Source of the DNA: Cryptosporangium minutisporangium
GTDB lineage: Bacteria > Actinomycetota > Actinomycetes > Mycobacteriales > Cryptosporangiaceae
DNA: 64,000 nucleotides
Direction of reading: 5' to 3'
NCBI RefSeq assembly: GCF_039536245.1
Contig: NZ_BAAAYN010000007.1
Span: forward strand, 1-64,000
Both the position numbers and the translations under genes were made by a program. Positions within the stretch are counted from its first letter, which is position 1. Each line of letters starts with the position of its first letter. The notes beneath the pieces were generated by a model, which was given only the letters and a program-made list of their open reading frames with translations, searched no databases and was not told the origin of the DNA. Of the stretch, positions 56,978 through 64,000 are shown in pieces.

Positions 56978-57021
56978 GGAGCCAGCCTAAGGGGGAGAGG
57001 CGGAGACGGCAGCGGGAGCCC

Positions 57022-57537
57022 TCACGCCACCTCGGCCGCCACACCGCCGGTGATCCGCAGCAATTCGTCGTAGGTGGTGGGAAACACCGCATGGGGAATG
57101 CCGCCCGCGGCCCACACCGTGTCGTACGCGGCGAGGGCGACGTCCACCAGCGTCCGGAGCCGGGCCGGGTGCCCGACCGGCGCGACGCCGCCGATGGCCT
57201 GACCGGTGACGTCCCGGACGAATTCCGGCGTGGCCCGGCGCACCGAGGAGACCTCGACCAGCGCGGCCACCATCGTGGTGTCGACCCGGTGCGCACCGGA
57301 CGCGAGCACCAGCAGCGGCTCGCCGTCCGCATCGAACACCAGCGAGTTCGCGATCTGTCCGACGGTCACCCCGAGCGCTTCCGCCGCCTGCGCGGCGGTC
57401 CGGGCGGCATCGGGGAGCAGCCGGACGCGGTTCTGCGAGCCGAACGCTTCGAGGATGGCGTTCACCGTGGCCACGTTCGGGTGCAGCGTGGGGTCGGAGC
57501 CGGGCGGGGTATCGGAGGCGGCCGGTGTGGAGCTCAT
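57022..57537 (-). CDS. YbaK/aminoacyl-tRNA deacylase family protein
   Basis: 171 residues from ATG 57537; an ATG 57546 is nearly as good. The YbaK/ProX fold is shown by GVTVGQIANSLVFDADGEPLLVLASGAHRVD and TPEFVRDVTGQAIGGVAPVGHP. The family hydrolyses mischarged tRNA such as Cys-tRNA(Pro). A much longer in-frame extension to 57846 has no homology. It is divergent from the acyltransferase gene. Confidence 0.88.
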   Translation of the reverse strand: MSSTPAASDTPPGSDPTLHPNVATVNAILEAFGSQNRVRLLPDAARTAAQAAEALGVTVGQIANSLVFDADGEPLLVLASGAHRVDTTMVAALVEVSSVRRATPEFVRDVTGQAIGGVAPVGHPARLRTLVDVALAAYDTVWAAGGIPHAVFPTTYDELLRITGGVAAEVA

Positions 57538-57678
57538 GGCGCTCATCTTGGCCGACCGCGCCGAGCGGTGCGCGACCGATTCTGCTCGGCGCGTCGCCGA
57601 CCCGCCCGGTCGAACTGCACCGGGCGGCCGAGTAGAACTGCTCTCCGCGTCGGACGCCACGGTCGGCACCGTGGACGC

Positions 57679-59097
57679 ATGACTTCCTCCCTGGTGCGCA
57701 AGACCTGGCCGACGCCGTCCGCGCCGGCCGTGTCCGCGGACGAACCCCGCTCGGCGGCCGCGCTCGCCGCGGCCACCCCCGCCGATCGCGACCGGTACGT
57801 CGACCTGTTGCGGATCGTCTCGATCGGCGTGGTGGTCCTCGGTCACTGGCTGATGCTCACACTGCGGGTGGACGACGGGCGTCTGCGCGCCGGCAACGTG
57901 CTGGCCGAGTTACCGGCGGCCCAACTCCTGACCTGGGCGTTCCAGGTGATGCCGCTGTTCTTCCTGGTCGGCGGCGCGGCCCACGCGGCGGCGCTGCGCT
58001 CGCACCACCGGCGGGGCGGTACCTACCCGGAGTTCCTCGTCGCCCGGTTGCGGCGGCTGCTGGCGCCGACCGCGGTCTTCCTGGGTATCTGGACCGTGAT
58101 CGCGGTGGCGACCGAGGTGACCGGCGTCCAGGCCGGGGACGGCACCGTCGCCGAGCTGACCCGGACCGCTACCCGGACGGTCGTGCAGCCGCTGTGGTTC
58201 CTGGGGGTCTACCTCGGCGTCGTGGGGCTGGCCCCGCTGATGTACGCCGCGCACCGGCGCTGGGGTGCGGTGGTGCCGGTCGCGCTGGTGGTGGCGGCGG
58301 CGGGGGTGGACGCGGCCCGGCTGCTCGGTGGTGTCGAGGCGATCGGCGCGCTGAACGTCGCGCTGGTCTGGCTCGCGGCGCACCAGGTCGGGTACCTCTA
58401 CGCCGACGGGATGCTGACCCGGCGGGTCGGGGCACTGCTGGTCGGCGGTGGGCTGGCCGCGACGACGCTGCTCACGCTCGTACTGGACTGGTATCCGGTG
58501 TCGATGGTCGGACTTCCCGGCGCGCCGGTCTCGAACATGAACCCGCCGACGCTCGCGCTGGTCGCGCACGGCGCCTGGCTGACCGGCCTGGTGGTGCTGG
58601 CACGGGGTCCGGTCACCCGCTGGCTTTCCCGGCCCCGGGTGTGGACGCCCGTCGTGGCGGCGAACGGCGTGGTGATGACGGTGTTCCTCTGGCATCTCAC
58701 GGCGCTGTTCGTCCTCGCGGCCGGCGTGGTGGCCGGGCTTCCGACGCCGACGCCGGGCGGAGCGGCGTGGTGGCTCACCCGGCCGGTTTGGGTGGCGGTG
58801 CTCGCCGCGATCGCGCTGCCGCTGGTGCTGGCGGTGCGGCGGTTCGAGCGGCCGGTCGCCCGGCCTCTCGGGCAGCGGCGGGAGCGGAGCCGAGGCCCGC
58901 TGGACGGCGTGGCGGCCGGGGTGGGCATCGCGCTGGCCACGTTCGGGATGCTCGCGGTCGCGGTCACCGGGCTGAACGGGTTGCTCGCCGAGCGGACCAC
59001 GCAGCTGGTCGGGGTGCCGGTCACCGCGTGGAGCGGGTTGGTGGCGCTGGCGCTCGGCTGGGCCTTGGTCCGCGCCGCGGGCCGGGGGGCGCACTGA
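57679..59097 (+). CDS. Acyltransferase family 3 membrane protein
   Basis: 472 residues with about ten membrane helices. Family features are RDRYVDLLRIVSIGVVVLGHW with the conserved Arg and catalytic His, AFQVMPLFFLVGGAAHAAAL, RLRRLLAPTAVFLGIW and a final VFLWHLTALFVLA. The family O-acylates sugars, lipids or peptidoglycan using acyl-CoA. The closeness to a carotenoid glycosylation set raises carotenoid glycoside acylation as an idea only. A shared terminator follows. Confidence 0.82.
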   Translation: MTSSLVRKTWPTPSAPAVSADEPRSAAALAAATPADRDRYVDLLRIVSIGVVVLGHWLMLTLRVDDGRLRAGNVLAELPAAQLLTWAFQVMPLFFLVGGAAHAAALRSHHRRGGTYPEFLVARLRRLLAPTAVFLGIWTVIAVATEVTGVQAGDGTVAELTRTATRTVVQPLWFLGVYLGVVGLAPLMYAAHRRWGAVVPVALVVAAAGVDAARLLGGVEAIGALNVALVWLAAHQVGYLYADGMLTRRVGALLVGGGLAATTLLTLVLDWYPVSMVGLPGAPVSNMNPPTLALVAHGAWLTGLVVLARGPVTRWLSRPRVWTPVVAANGVVMTVFLWHLTALFVLAAGVVAGLPTPTPGGAAWWLTRPVWVAVLAAIALPLVLAVRRFERPVARPLGQRRERSRGPLDGVAAGVGIALATFGMLAVAVTGLNGLLAERTTQLVGVPVTAWSGLVALALGWALVRAAGRGAH

Positions 59098-59119
59098 GCC
59101 GGGTGTAGTCGTCGACCGA

Positions 59120-59153
59120 ACCGCCGCACCACGCAGGGGCGTGGTGCGGCGGT
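59120..59153. terminator. Bidirectional terminator between acyltransferase and htrA-like gene
   Basis: Perfect 15-bp stem ACCGCCGCACCACGC (59120-59134) with GCGTGGTGCGGCGGT (59139-59153), 4-nt loop, between convergent genes. Confidence 0.9.
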
Positions 59154-59214
59154 CGGTGCGGGGCCGGCGGAAGGGGACGCCGACCCGGGCGCACAGCAGC
59201 TCCGGGGGTCCGGA

Positions 59215-60738
59215 TTAGGCGGAGCTGCTGTTGAGCGTGGCCGTGGTCGTGGTGGTGTCCCCGCCGCGCTGGTAGGTCACCTCCACCGACTCCCCCGGCT
59301 CGTGCGACCGGACGGCCGCGACGAGCCCGTCGGTATCGGTCACCCGGCGGTCGCCGATCGCGGTGACGACGTCCCCGGCCCGCAGCCCGGCCTTGTCGGC
59401 GGCCGAGCCACTGGTCACCTGGGCGAGCTGGGCGCCGGTGCCGGTCTGGGTGTCCTGCGCGCTGACGCCGAGCGTCGCGTGTTCGGCGGTGCCGTCCTCG
59501 ATCAGCTGCTTCGCGACGTCCAGCGCGGTGTCCGACGGGATCGCGAAGCCGACGCCGATGTTGCCGGACTGGGACTCCTGCTGGCCGGAGCCGCCGACCG
59601 TGGCGATCGCCGAGTTGACCCCGATCACGCGGCCGGAGAGGTCGACCAGCGCGCCCCCGGAGTTGCCGGGGTTGATCGCGGCGTCGGTCTGCACCGCGTC
59701 GAGGACCGTGTTCTGGTCGGCCGTCGAGCCGGTACGGACCGGCCGGTTGAGGGCGCTGACGATGCCCTCGGTGACGGTGTTCGACAGGCCGAGCGGTGCG
59801 CCGACGGCGAGCACGGTCTGACCGGTCTTGACGGTGGAGGACGCGGCGAACGTGGCCGGGGTGAGCCCGCTGGCGTCGTCGACCTTGATCACCGCGATGT
59901 CCGACGACGGGTCGCGGCCGACGATCGTCGCGGTGCGGGTCTCGCCGTTCGCCAGCGTCACGGTGATCGTGCCGCCGTCCGCGGCCGCCTCGACCACGTG
60001 GTTGTTCGTGATGATGTGACCGCTGCGGTCAGCCACGATGCCGGAACCGGTGCCGGCTCCGGAGCCCGCGGTGACTGCGATCGTCACGACGCTCTTCAGC
60101 GCGGTGGCGGCGGCGCTCTCGACCGTGCCGGAGCTGCTGGTCTTGGTCGCGGCCGTCGACGACTCCTGGTTGATCGTCACACCGGTACCGCTGGCGGAGT
60201 CGCTGACCGCGATGCCCACCGCCGCACCGGTGCCACCGGCGACCAGTGCGAGGACGAGCGCGCCGCCGGCGATCGCGGCCGCGAGCGGACCGCGGCGTCG
60301 CCCGGGGGCGGGTGCGCTGAGGGTCCCGAGCGGCGTGGTCGGGTGGGTAGCGCCGCCGGCCGTCCACGACGGGAACGGCCCGGTCTGGTGCGGCCCGGTC
60401 TGGTGCGGCCCGGCCTGCTGCGGCCCGGCCTGCTGAGGCCCGGTCGGGTTCGGCCCCGCCTGGTGGGGGACCGCGTGGTGCGGTCCGGCCGGGTGCGGAG
60501 CAGCCTGGTGCGGCACCGCGTAGCGTCCGGCGGACTCGGCGGCGCGGGGCGTGGGGTCGGAGTGGGGAGTAGTGGGAGCCTGCGGCACCGCCCAGGGGGA
60601 GGACGCGTTCTGGGCGTGCGGGCTCGAGGGCTCGGTCCCGGTGGGGCCCGAGGAATGCACGGGAGAGGGATCGGTCGGCGTGATGCCGACCTGGTCACCG
60701 CCGGTGCCGGCTGCGGAGGAGCGGTGCGATTCGTCCAT
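59215..60738 (-). CDS. HtrA/DegP-type serine protease with PDZ domain
   Basis: 507 residues. A cytosolic N-terminal region of about 150 residues is rich in Pro, His and Gln, with repeats such as QAGPQQAGPHQTGPHQTGP. One membrane helix (LAAAIAGGALVLALVAGGTGAAVGIAV, about 152-178) follows, then an extracytoplasmic trypsin-like domain. The triad is His in HIITNNHVVEA, Asp in GRDPSSDIAVIKVD and Ser in INPGNSGGAL. A PDZ domain ends the protein (KAGLRAGDVVTAIGDRRVTDTDGL). Such proteases degrade or process misfolded envelope proteins. The gene stands alone. Confidence 0.93.
   Translation of the reverse strand: MDESHRSSAAGTGGDQVGITPTDPSPVHSSGPTGTEPSSPHAQNASSPWAVPQAPTTPHSDPTPRAAESAGRYAVPHQAAPHPAGPHHAVPHQAGPNPTGPQQAGPQQAGPHQTGPHQTGPFPSWTAGGATHPTTPLGTLSAPAPGRRRGPLAAAIAGGALVLALVAGGTGAAVGIAVSDSASGTGVTINQESSTAATKTSSSGTVESAAATALKSVVTIAVTAGSGAGTGSGIVADRSGHIITNNHVVEAAADGGTITVTLANGETRTATIVGRDPSSDIAVIKVDDASGLTPATFAASSTVKTGQTVLAVGAPLGLSNTVTEGIVSALNRPVRTGSTADQNTVLDAVQTDAAINPGNSGGALVDLSGRVIGVNSAIATVGGSGQQESQSGNIGVGFAIPSDTALDVAKQLIEDGTAEHATLGVSAQDTQTGTGAQLAQVTSGSAADKAGLRAGDVVTAIGDRRVTDTDGLVAAVRSHEPGESVEVTYQRGGDTTTTTATLNSSSA
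60373..60480 (-). repeat. Short tandem repeats in the N-terminal tail of the HtrA-like gene
   Basis: Imperfect 15-nt units (CGGCCCGG-CTG-TG/CTG type) encode a repeated five-residue motif of the form QxGPx, in frame. About six to seven units can be followed. The purity of the DNA repeat suggests recent slippage and a length that varies between strains. Confidence 0.65.
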
Positions 60739-60861
60739 GACTAGAACGGTCGCTCCGCAAGCTGTGTGCTTGCTGTGCCTATCCTGAGCGCTCTGTGTGC
60801 ATTACTCAGCGCATTCGCCGAGGTCAACGCTCCAGCGTACGACGCCATGGCTCCTGACACA

Positions 60862-60897
60862 GCGAAGCCGCCTCCCCGAGCGGAGAGACGGCTTCGG
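60862..60897 (-). terminator. Probable terminator of the sulfur operon
   Basis: CGAAGCCG (60863-60870) pairs with CGGCTTCG (60889-60896), and the 18-nt loop contains a second small stem (CTCC/GGAG). It lies 15 nt after the cysH stop codon. Confidence 0.65.
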
Positions 60898-60911
60898 TGC
60901 GCGGTACGGCG

Positions 60912-61637
60912 TCAGACGTGGATACCGCACTCCGTCTTCTCGGAGTCGGACCACCGACCGGCGCGCCGGTCCTCGCCCAGCTGCACCGGCCGGGTGCACG
61001 GGGCGCATCCGATCGACAGGAAGCCCCGGTCCACCAGCGGGTTGACGATCACGTTCCGCTCGGCGACGAACCGGTCGACGTCCCCCTGCGTCCAGCAGGC
61101 GAGCGGGTTCACCTTGATCTTGTTGCGCCGGGTGTCGACGCCGATCACCGGCGTGTGCCGGCGGGCGTACGACTCGTCGCGCCGGATACCGGACGCCCAG
61201 GCGTCGTACGGTGCCAGCCCACGGTCGAGCGGTTCGACCTTGCGGATCGCGCAGCAGGCGTCCGAGTCCCGGGCGTACAGGCTCTGCCCGAACTTGATGT
61301 TCTGCTGGGCGACGGTCAGCTCCGGCTTCATCGTGACGACCGTGACGTCCAGCTCGGCCGCCACGCGGTCGCGCGTCTGCAGCGTCTCGGGGAAGTGGTA
61401 GCCGGTGTCCAGGAACACGACGTCGATCCCCGGCACGGCCTCGGCGGCGAGCGTCGCGAGGACGGCGTCGCCCATCGAGGAGGTGAGGCAGAGCCGATCG
61501 CCGAACGTGTCGCCTGCCCAGCGGAGCACCTCCACCGGGTGAGCACCTTCCAGCGCGGCCGACGCCTCGTCGGCCAGCGCTCGGAGGTCCGACAGATCCT
61601 TGGTCTCGACGTCCGGCCTAGCGAGCATGTCGGTCAT
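60912..61637 (-). CDS. cysH: Adenylylsulfate (APS) reductase
   Basis: 241 residues. PAPS/APS reductase fold with LCLTSSMGDAVLATLA (PP-loop-like), FLDTGYHFPETL, and the C-terminal ECGIHV with the catalytic Cys. The cysteine pairs DACCAIRKVEPL and GCAPCTRPV bind a [4Fe-4S] cluster, which marks the APS-reducing type. It makes sulfite for the sulfite reductase encoded upstream. ATG 61637 has GGGAGG 7 nt before it; the gene overlaps the zinc-ribbon gene by 20 nt. Confidence 0.95.
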   Translation of the reverse strand: MTDMLARPDVETKDLSDLRALADEASAALEGAHPVEVLRWAGDTFGDRLCLTSSMGDAVLATLAAEAVPGIDVVFLDTGYHFPETLQTRDRVAAELDVTVVTMKPELTVAQQNIKFGQSLYARDSDACCAIRKVEPLDRGLAPYDAWASGIRRDESYARRHTPVIGVDTRRNKIKVNPLACWTQGDVDRFVAERNVIVNPLVDRGFLSIGCAPCTRPVQLGEDRRAGRWSDSEKTECGIHV

Positions 61638-61908
61638 CGCGCACCTCCCTGGAGTCCGCGGCGGCGCGTACACGCGCAGCCGTTTCGGTCGGGCCGCTGG
61701 GGCCGGCCGAGTCGTCGTCTAATTCGGTGGTCGCCGCCGTCGTGCGGCTCGGGTCGACAGCCGCGTCGCTGCGGCTCAGACCGACGTACTTCAACGTCCA
61801 GACGCGCAGGCACGCATCGCAGCGCCACTGGCCGTGGTGCTCACCCTCGGGACGGATGTCCTCCTCGCCGCAGTAGGGGCAGAAGAAGGGCGCGGCCCGC
61901 TCGGTCAC
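61618..61908 (-). CDS. Small zinc-ribbon protein of the sulfite reductase operon
   Basis: 96 residues from GTG 61908, in a GTGA overlap with the sulfite reductase. The first 45 residues form a zinc ribbon (FFCPYCGEEDIRP, then WRCDACLRVWTLKYVG; two CxxC pairs). The remaining half is Ala/Thr/Asp-rich and probably disordered. Genes like this are found between sir and cysH in other actinobacteria. The function is unknown to me; a role in cluster or siroheme assembly or electron transfer would be guesses. Confidence 0.8.
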   Translation of the reverse strand: MTERAAPFFCPYCGEEDIRPEGEHHGQWRCDACLRVWTLKYVGLSRSDAAVDPSRTTAATTELDDDSAGPSGPTETAARVRAAADSREVRDDRHAR

Positions 61909-63617
61909 TGGAGCCAGGCTTCCTCGGCGCGAGCGACGTAGCCGGCGAAGCGCTCGTTCGGCTCCCGCCGCTCGAGGTAGCCCCGGAGGATCCGCTCGAC
62001 GTAGTCGGGCATCCCGTCGGCGGTGACCTTCAGACCGCGGAACTTTCGGCCGAACGCGGCGTCGGCACCGAAGTGGCCACCCAGGTGAACCTGGAAGCCC
62101 TCGACCTGATTCCCGTCGTCGTCGCGGACCATCGAGCCCTTGAAGCCGATGTCGGCGGTCTGGAACCGGGCGCACGAGTTCGGGCAGCCGTTGATGTTGA
62201 TCGTGAGCGGCTCCTCGAACTCCGGGAGTCGCTTCTCCAGCTCGCGGTAGAGCGTGTCGGCGCGGGCCTTGGTCTCGACGATCGCCAGCTTGCAGAACTC
62301 GAGCCCGGTGCAGGCCATCGTCCCGCGTCGGAACGCGCTCGGCTTGACCAGCAGGTCGTGGGTGGCCAGCTCGTCGATGGTCGCGTCGACGTCGTCGGCC
62401 GCGACGCCGAGCAGCACCAGCTTCTGCTGTGCGGTGGCTGCGATCCGGCCGTCGCCGAGACGGTCGGCCAGTTCGGCGACCGCGGTCAGCGTCGTGCCGG
62501 AGAGCCGACCGGCCCGGGGCGCGAAGCCGAGCGCGAACGTCCCGTCGCGCATCGGCGTGACGCCGACGTGGTCGCGCTGGTCCTGGATCGGAGTGGCCGG
62601 CGGCGGGCCGTCGGGCAGCTTCTCCGTGAGGTACTCGGTCTCGAGCACCTCCCGGAACTTCTCCGGTCCCCAGTCGGCGAGCAGGAACTTCAGCCGGGCG
62701 TGGTTGCGCGACCGGCGGTAGCCGTAGTCCCGGAAGATACTGGTGACGCCGGCCCAGACCTCACCGACCTGATCCGGCCGGACGAAGACGCCGAGCCGCT
62801 CGGCGAAGCGCGGGTTGGTGGAGAGTCCGCCGCCGACCCACAGGTCGTAGCCGCGCTCACCGTCCGCGTTGACGACGCCGACGAACGCGACGTCGTTGAT
62901 CTCGTGGTTGGTGCAGTGCTCGGCGCAGCCCGAGATCGAGCTCTTGAACTTGCGCGGCAGGTTCGAGAACGCCGGGTCGCCGACGTACCGGTCGACGACA
63001 GCGCGCAGCGGCTCGGTCGCGTCCAGCACCTCGGTCTCCAGCTCGCCGGCGAGCGGGCAGCCGAGGATCACCCGGGGGGTGTCGCCGCAGGCTTCGGTGG
63101 TGGAGAGGCCGACGCCCTCCAGGCGTCGCCAGATCTCCGGCACGTCCTCGATCCGGATCCAGTGCAGCTGGACGTTCTGCCGGTCGGTGACGTCCGCGAC
63201 GTCGCGGCCGAACTCGGTCGAGATGCCGGCGATCACCCGCAGCTGCTCGGACGTGACCCGGCCACCGTCGATCCGGACGCGGAGCATGAAGTAGCGGTCG
63301 TCCAGCTCCTCGGGCTCCAGGATCGCGGTCTTGCCGCCGGGGATACCGGGCGCGCGCTGGGTGTAGAGGCCGTACCACCGCATCCGGCCGCGCAGGTCCT
63401 GCGGGTCGATCGAGTCGAAGCCGCCGTGCGCGTAGACGTTCACGATCCGGTCGCGCACGGTGAGACCGTCCGCGTCCTTCTTCATCTGCTCGTTCTTGTT
63501 CAGCGGTTCCCGGTAACCCAGGGCCCACTGACCCTGTCCGCGGGGGCGGCCGGCACGGGCGGGACGGGCGGCGCGCGCGGGCCGGGGACTGTCCGGCGTG
63601 CTGGTCGGCACGGCCAT
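61905..63617 (-). CDS. sir: Ferredoxin-dependent sulfite reductase (siroheme, 4Fe-4S)
   Basis: 570 residues from ATG 63617 with GAGGT 9 nt upstream. Two nitrite/sulfite reductase ferredoxin-like half domains flank siroheme-binding regions. Cluster ligands lie in ACTGLEFCKLAIVETK and NGCPNSCARFQ. Tyr and Cys residues corresponding to the cross-linked pair of the M. tuberculosis enzyme appear in MRWYGLYTQR and STTEACGDTPR. It reduces sulfite to sulfide. The neighbours cysH and the leader peptide support sulfite and not nitrite as substrate. Confidence 0.93.
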   Translation of the reverse strand: MAVPTSTPDSPRPARAARPARAGRPRGQGQWALGYREPLNKNEQMKKDADGLTVRDRIVNVYAHGGFDSIDPQDLRGRMRWYGLYTQRAPGIPGGKTAILEPEELDDRYFMLRVRIDGGRVTSEQLRVIAGISTEFGRDVADVTDRQNVQLHWIRIEDVPEIWRRLEGVGLSTTEACGDTPRVILGCPLAGELETEVLDATEPLRAVVDRYVGDPAFSNLPRKFKSSISGCAEHCTNHEINDVAFVGVVNADGERGYDLWVGGGLSTNPRFAERLGVFVRPDQVGEVWAGVTSIFRDYGYRRSRNHARLKFLLADWGPEKFREVLETEYLTEKLPDGPPPATPIQDQRDHVGVTPMRDGTFALGFAPRAGRLSGTTLTAVAELADRLGDGRIAATAQQKLVLLGVAADDVDATIDELATHDLLVKPSAFRRGTMACTGLEFCKLAIVETKARADTLYRELEKRLPEFEEPLTININGCPNSCARFQTADIGFKGSMVRDDDGNQVEGFQVHLGGHFGADAAFGRKFRGLKVTADGMPDYVERILRGYLERREPNERFAGYVARAEEAWLQ

Positions 63618-63743
63618 AACTGAGTACCTCACAGGGGTCGGACCGCGCCCGCAGCGCTCACCCCGTCGATATCGGGGGCGGAGGGGCCGAAAGCGGTCGG
63701 AGGACGGACGAGGGGCGGCGGAACGGTCAGGCCGACTGAGCTG

Positions 63744-63836
63744 TCAGCCCAGACACGCCGCGCTGATCACCCGCTGCAGGTCGACATGCAGGCGGGCGAC
63801 CAAGAGGGTGCCTCGCGTCGTCACGTCAAGAAGCAT
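63744..63836 (-). CDS. Leader peptide of the sulfite reductase operon
   Basis: A 30-codon ORF ending ARLHVDLQRVISAACLG. It fits a pattern of short actinobacterial leader peptides found before sulfur-metabolism genes: an R-x-H-V-D-L core, then SAxC near the end with one Cys. It lies 126 nt before the sulfite reductase start on the same strand. A ribosome stalling at the Cys codon (UGU) when Cys-tRNA is short could control the operon. I could not fold a convincing terminator in the 126-nt gap, so the mechanism remains open. The remainder of 63618-63949 holds no other recognised gene. Confidence 0.75.
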   Translation of the reverse strand: MLLDVTTRGTLLVARLHVDLQRVISAACLG

Positions 63837-63949
63837 GGCACAGCGCGCCGACAGTAGCCAGATGTCGGGAAACCGTGCTCACCTAGTGGAATGGTAGGCA
63901 TTCTGCTATCGGTTGGCGGCGCTGTGTTGCTGTGTCATCATCGGCAACC

Positions 63950-64000
63950 ATGACCGGCCGTACTCGCCTTGCTTCGGCGTTGCTGACCACGCGTCGGCAC
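63950..64000 (+). CDS. N-terminal fragment of a gene running off the right edge
   Basis: An ATG at 63950 opens a frame reading MTGRTRLASALLTTRRH to the window edge, divergent from the sulfite reductase leader. Seventeen codons are too few to identify the product. The lower GC before it (63880-63950) is typical of a promoter region. Confidence 0.4.
   Translation, partial: MTGRTRLASALLTTRRH

Noticed and set aside
60897-63623. A 908-codon open frame antisense to cysH, the zinc-ribbon gene and sir
   Set aside because: All three genes on the opposite strand have complete active-site motifs and coupled starts. The antisense product has no recognisable fold.

Overview
The window is chromosomal DNA from a high-GC actinobacterium. 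GC is very high throughout, starts are often GTG, and translational coupling through GTGA/ATGA overlaps is frequent. Marker genes include glucosyl-3-phosphoglycerate synthase, class II DAHP synthase, an actinobacterial sulfite reductase, a PknL-type kinase with its Rv2175c-type partner, and heterodimeric CrtYc/CrtYd lycopene cyclases. Gene content resembles a soil actinomycete, possibly Cryptosporangium or a relative; that genus guess is inference. I saw no tRNA, rRNA, CRISPR, insertion sequence or prophage.

Layout. 1-3.2 kb: tail of a secreted-type protein, a monooxygenase-fold protein, and two tandem TerC metal transporters, the first behind a yybP-ykoY (Mn2+) riboswitch. 3.2-7.9 kb: PucR regulator divergent from a coupled set of yeast-type cytosine deaminase, 2OG-Fe(II) oxygenase and NCS1 cytosine permease. 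8-12.2 kb: an overlapping stressosome operon (RsbR-like PAS-PAS-STAS, RsbS, RsbT, an ATPase/PP2C fusion, and a histidine kinase with a degenerate receiver), then PPK2. 13.3-14.2 kb: a cutinase/PETase-like secreted hydrolase. 14.6-20.9 kb: a TPR protein and a NarL-type two-component set with one regulator and two kinases, one with a degraded ATP site. 21-25 kb: MBL hydrolase and uvrA with an SOS box. 25-29 kb: gpgS, an SDR remnant, an exoribonuclease, and a phosphofructokinase with PPi-dependent signature residues.

30-49 kb is a scrambled counterpart of the Mycobacterium tuberculosis Rv2171-Rv2179c neighbourhood (aroG, exoribonuclease, pknL, Rv2175c, GT-C mannosyltransferase, polyprenyl synthase, MTHFR). 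Into it are set bfr/bfd with an iron box, a second DAHP synthase behind an aromatic-codon leader-peptide attenuator, endonuclease IV, and carotenoid genes crtYc-crtYd and crtI-mannosyltransferase-crtB. 49.8-57 kb holds a second crt block: a CrtI-like oxidase, CruG-like glycosyltransferase, CruF-like hydratase, GNAT, CrtA-like monooxygenase and a membrane-anchored Hsp70-like protein. Together with the GGPP synthase the set could make a cyclised, hydroxylated, ketolated and glycosylated C40 pigment.

57-64 kb: YbaK-type deacylase, acyltransferase, HtrA-type protease, and a sulfite reductase/zinc-ribbon/APS reductase operon behind a short leader peptide of the HVDL...SAxC type; the start of a divergent gene runs off the right edge. 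The strongest regulatory discoveries are the Mn2+ riboswitch, the aromatic attenuator, the sulfur leader peptide, the SOS box and the iron box.
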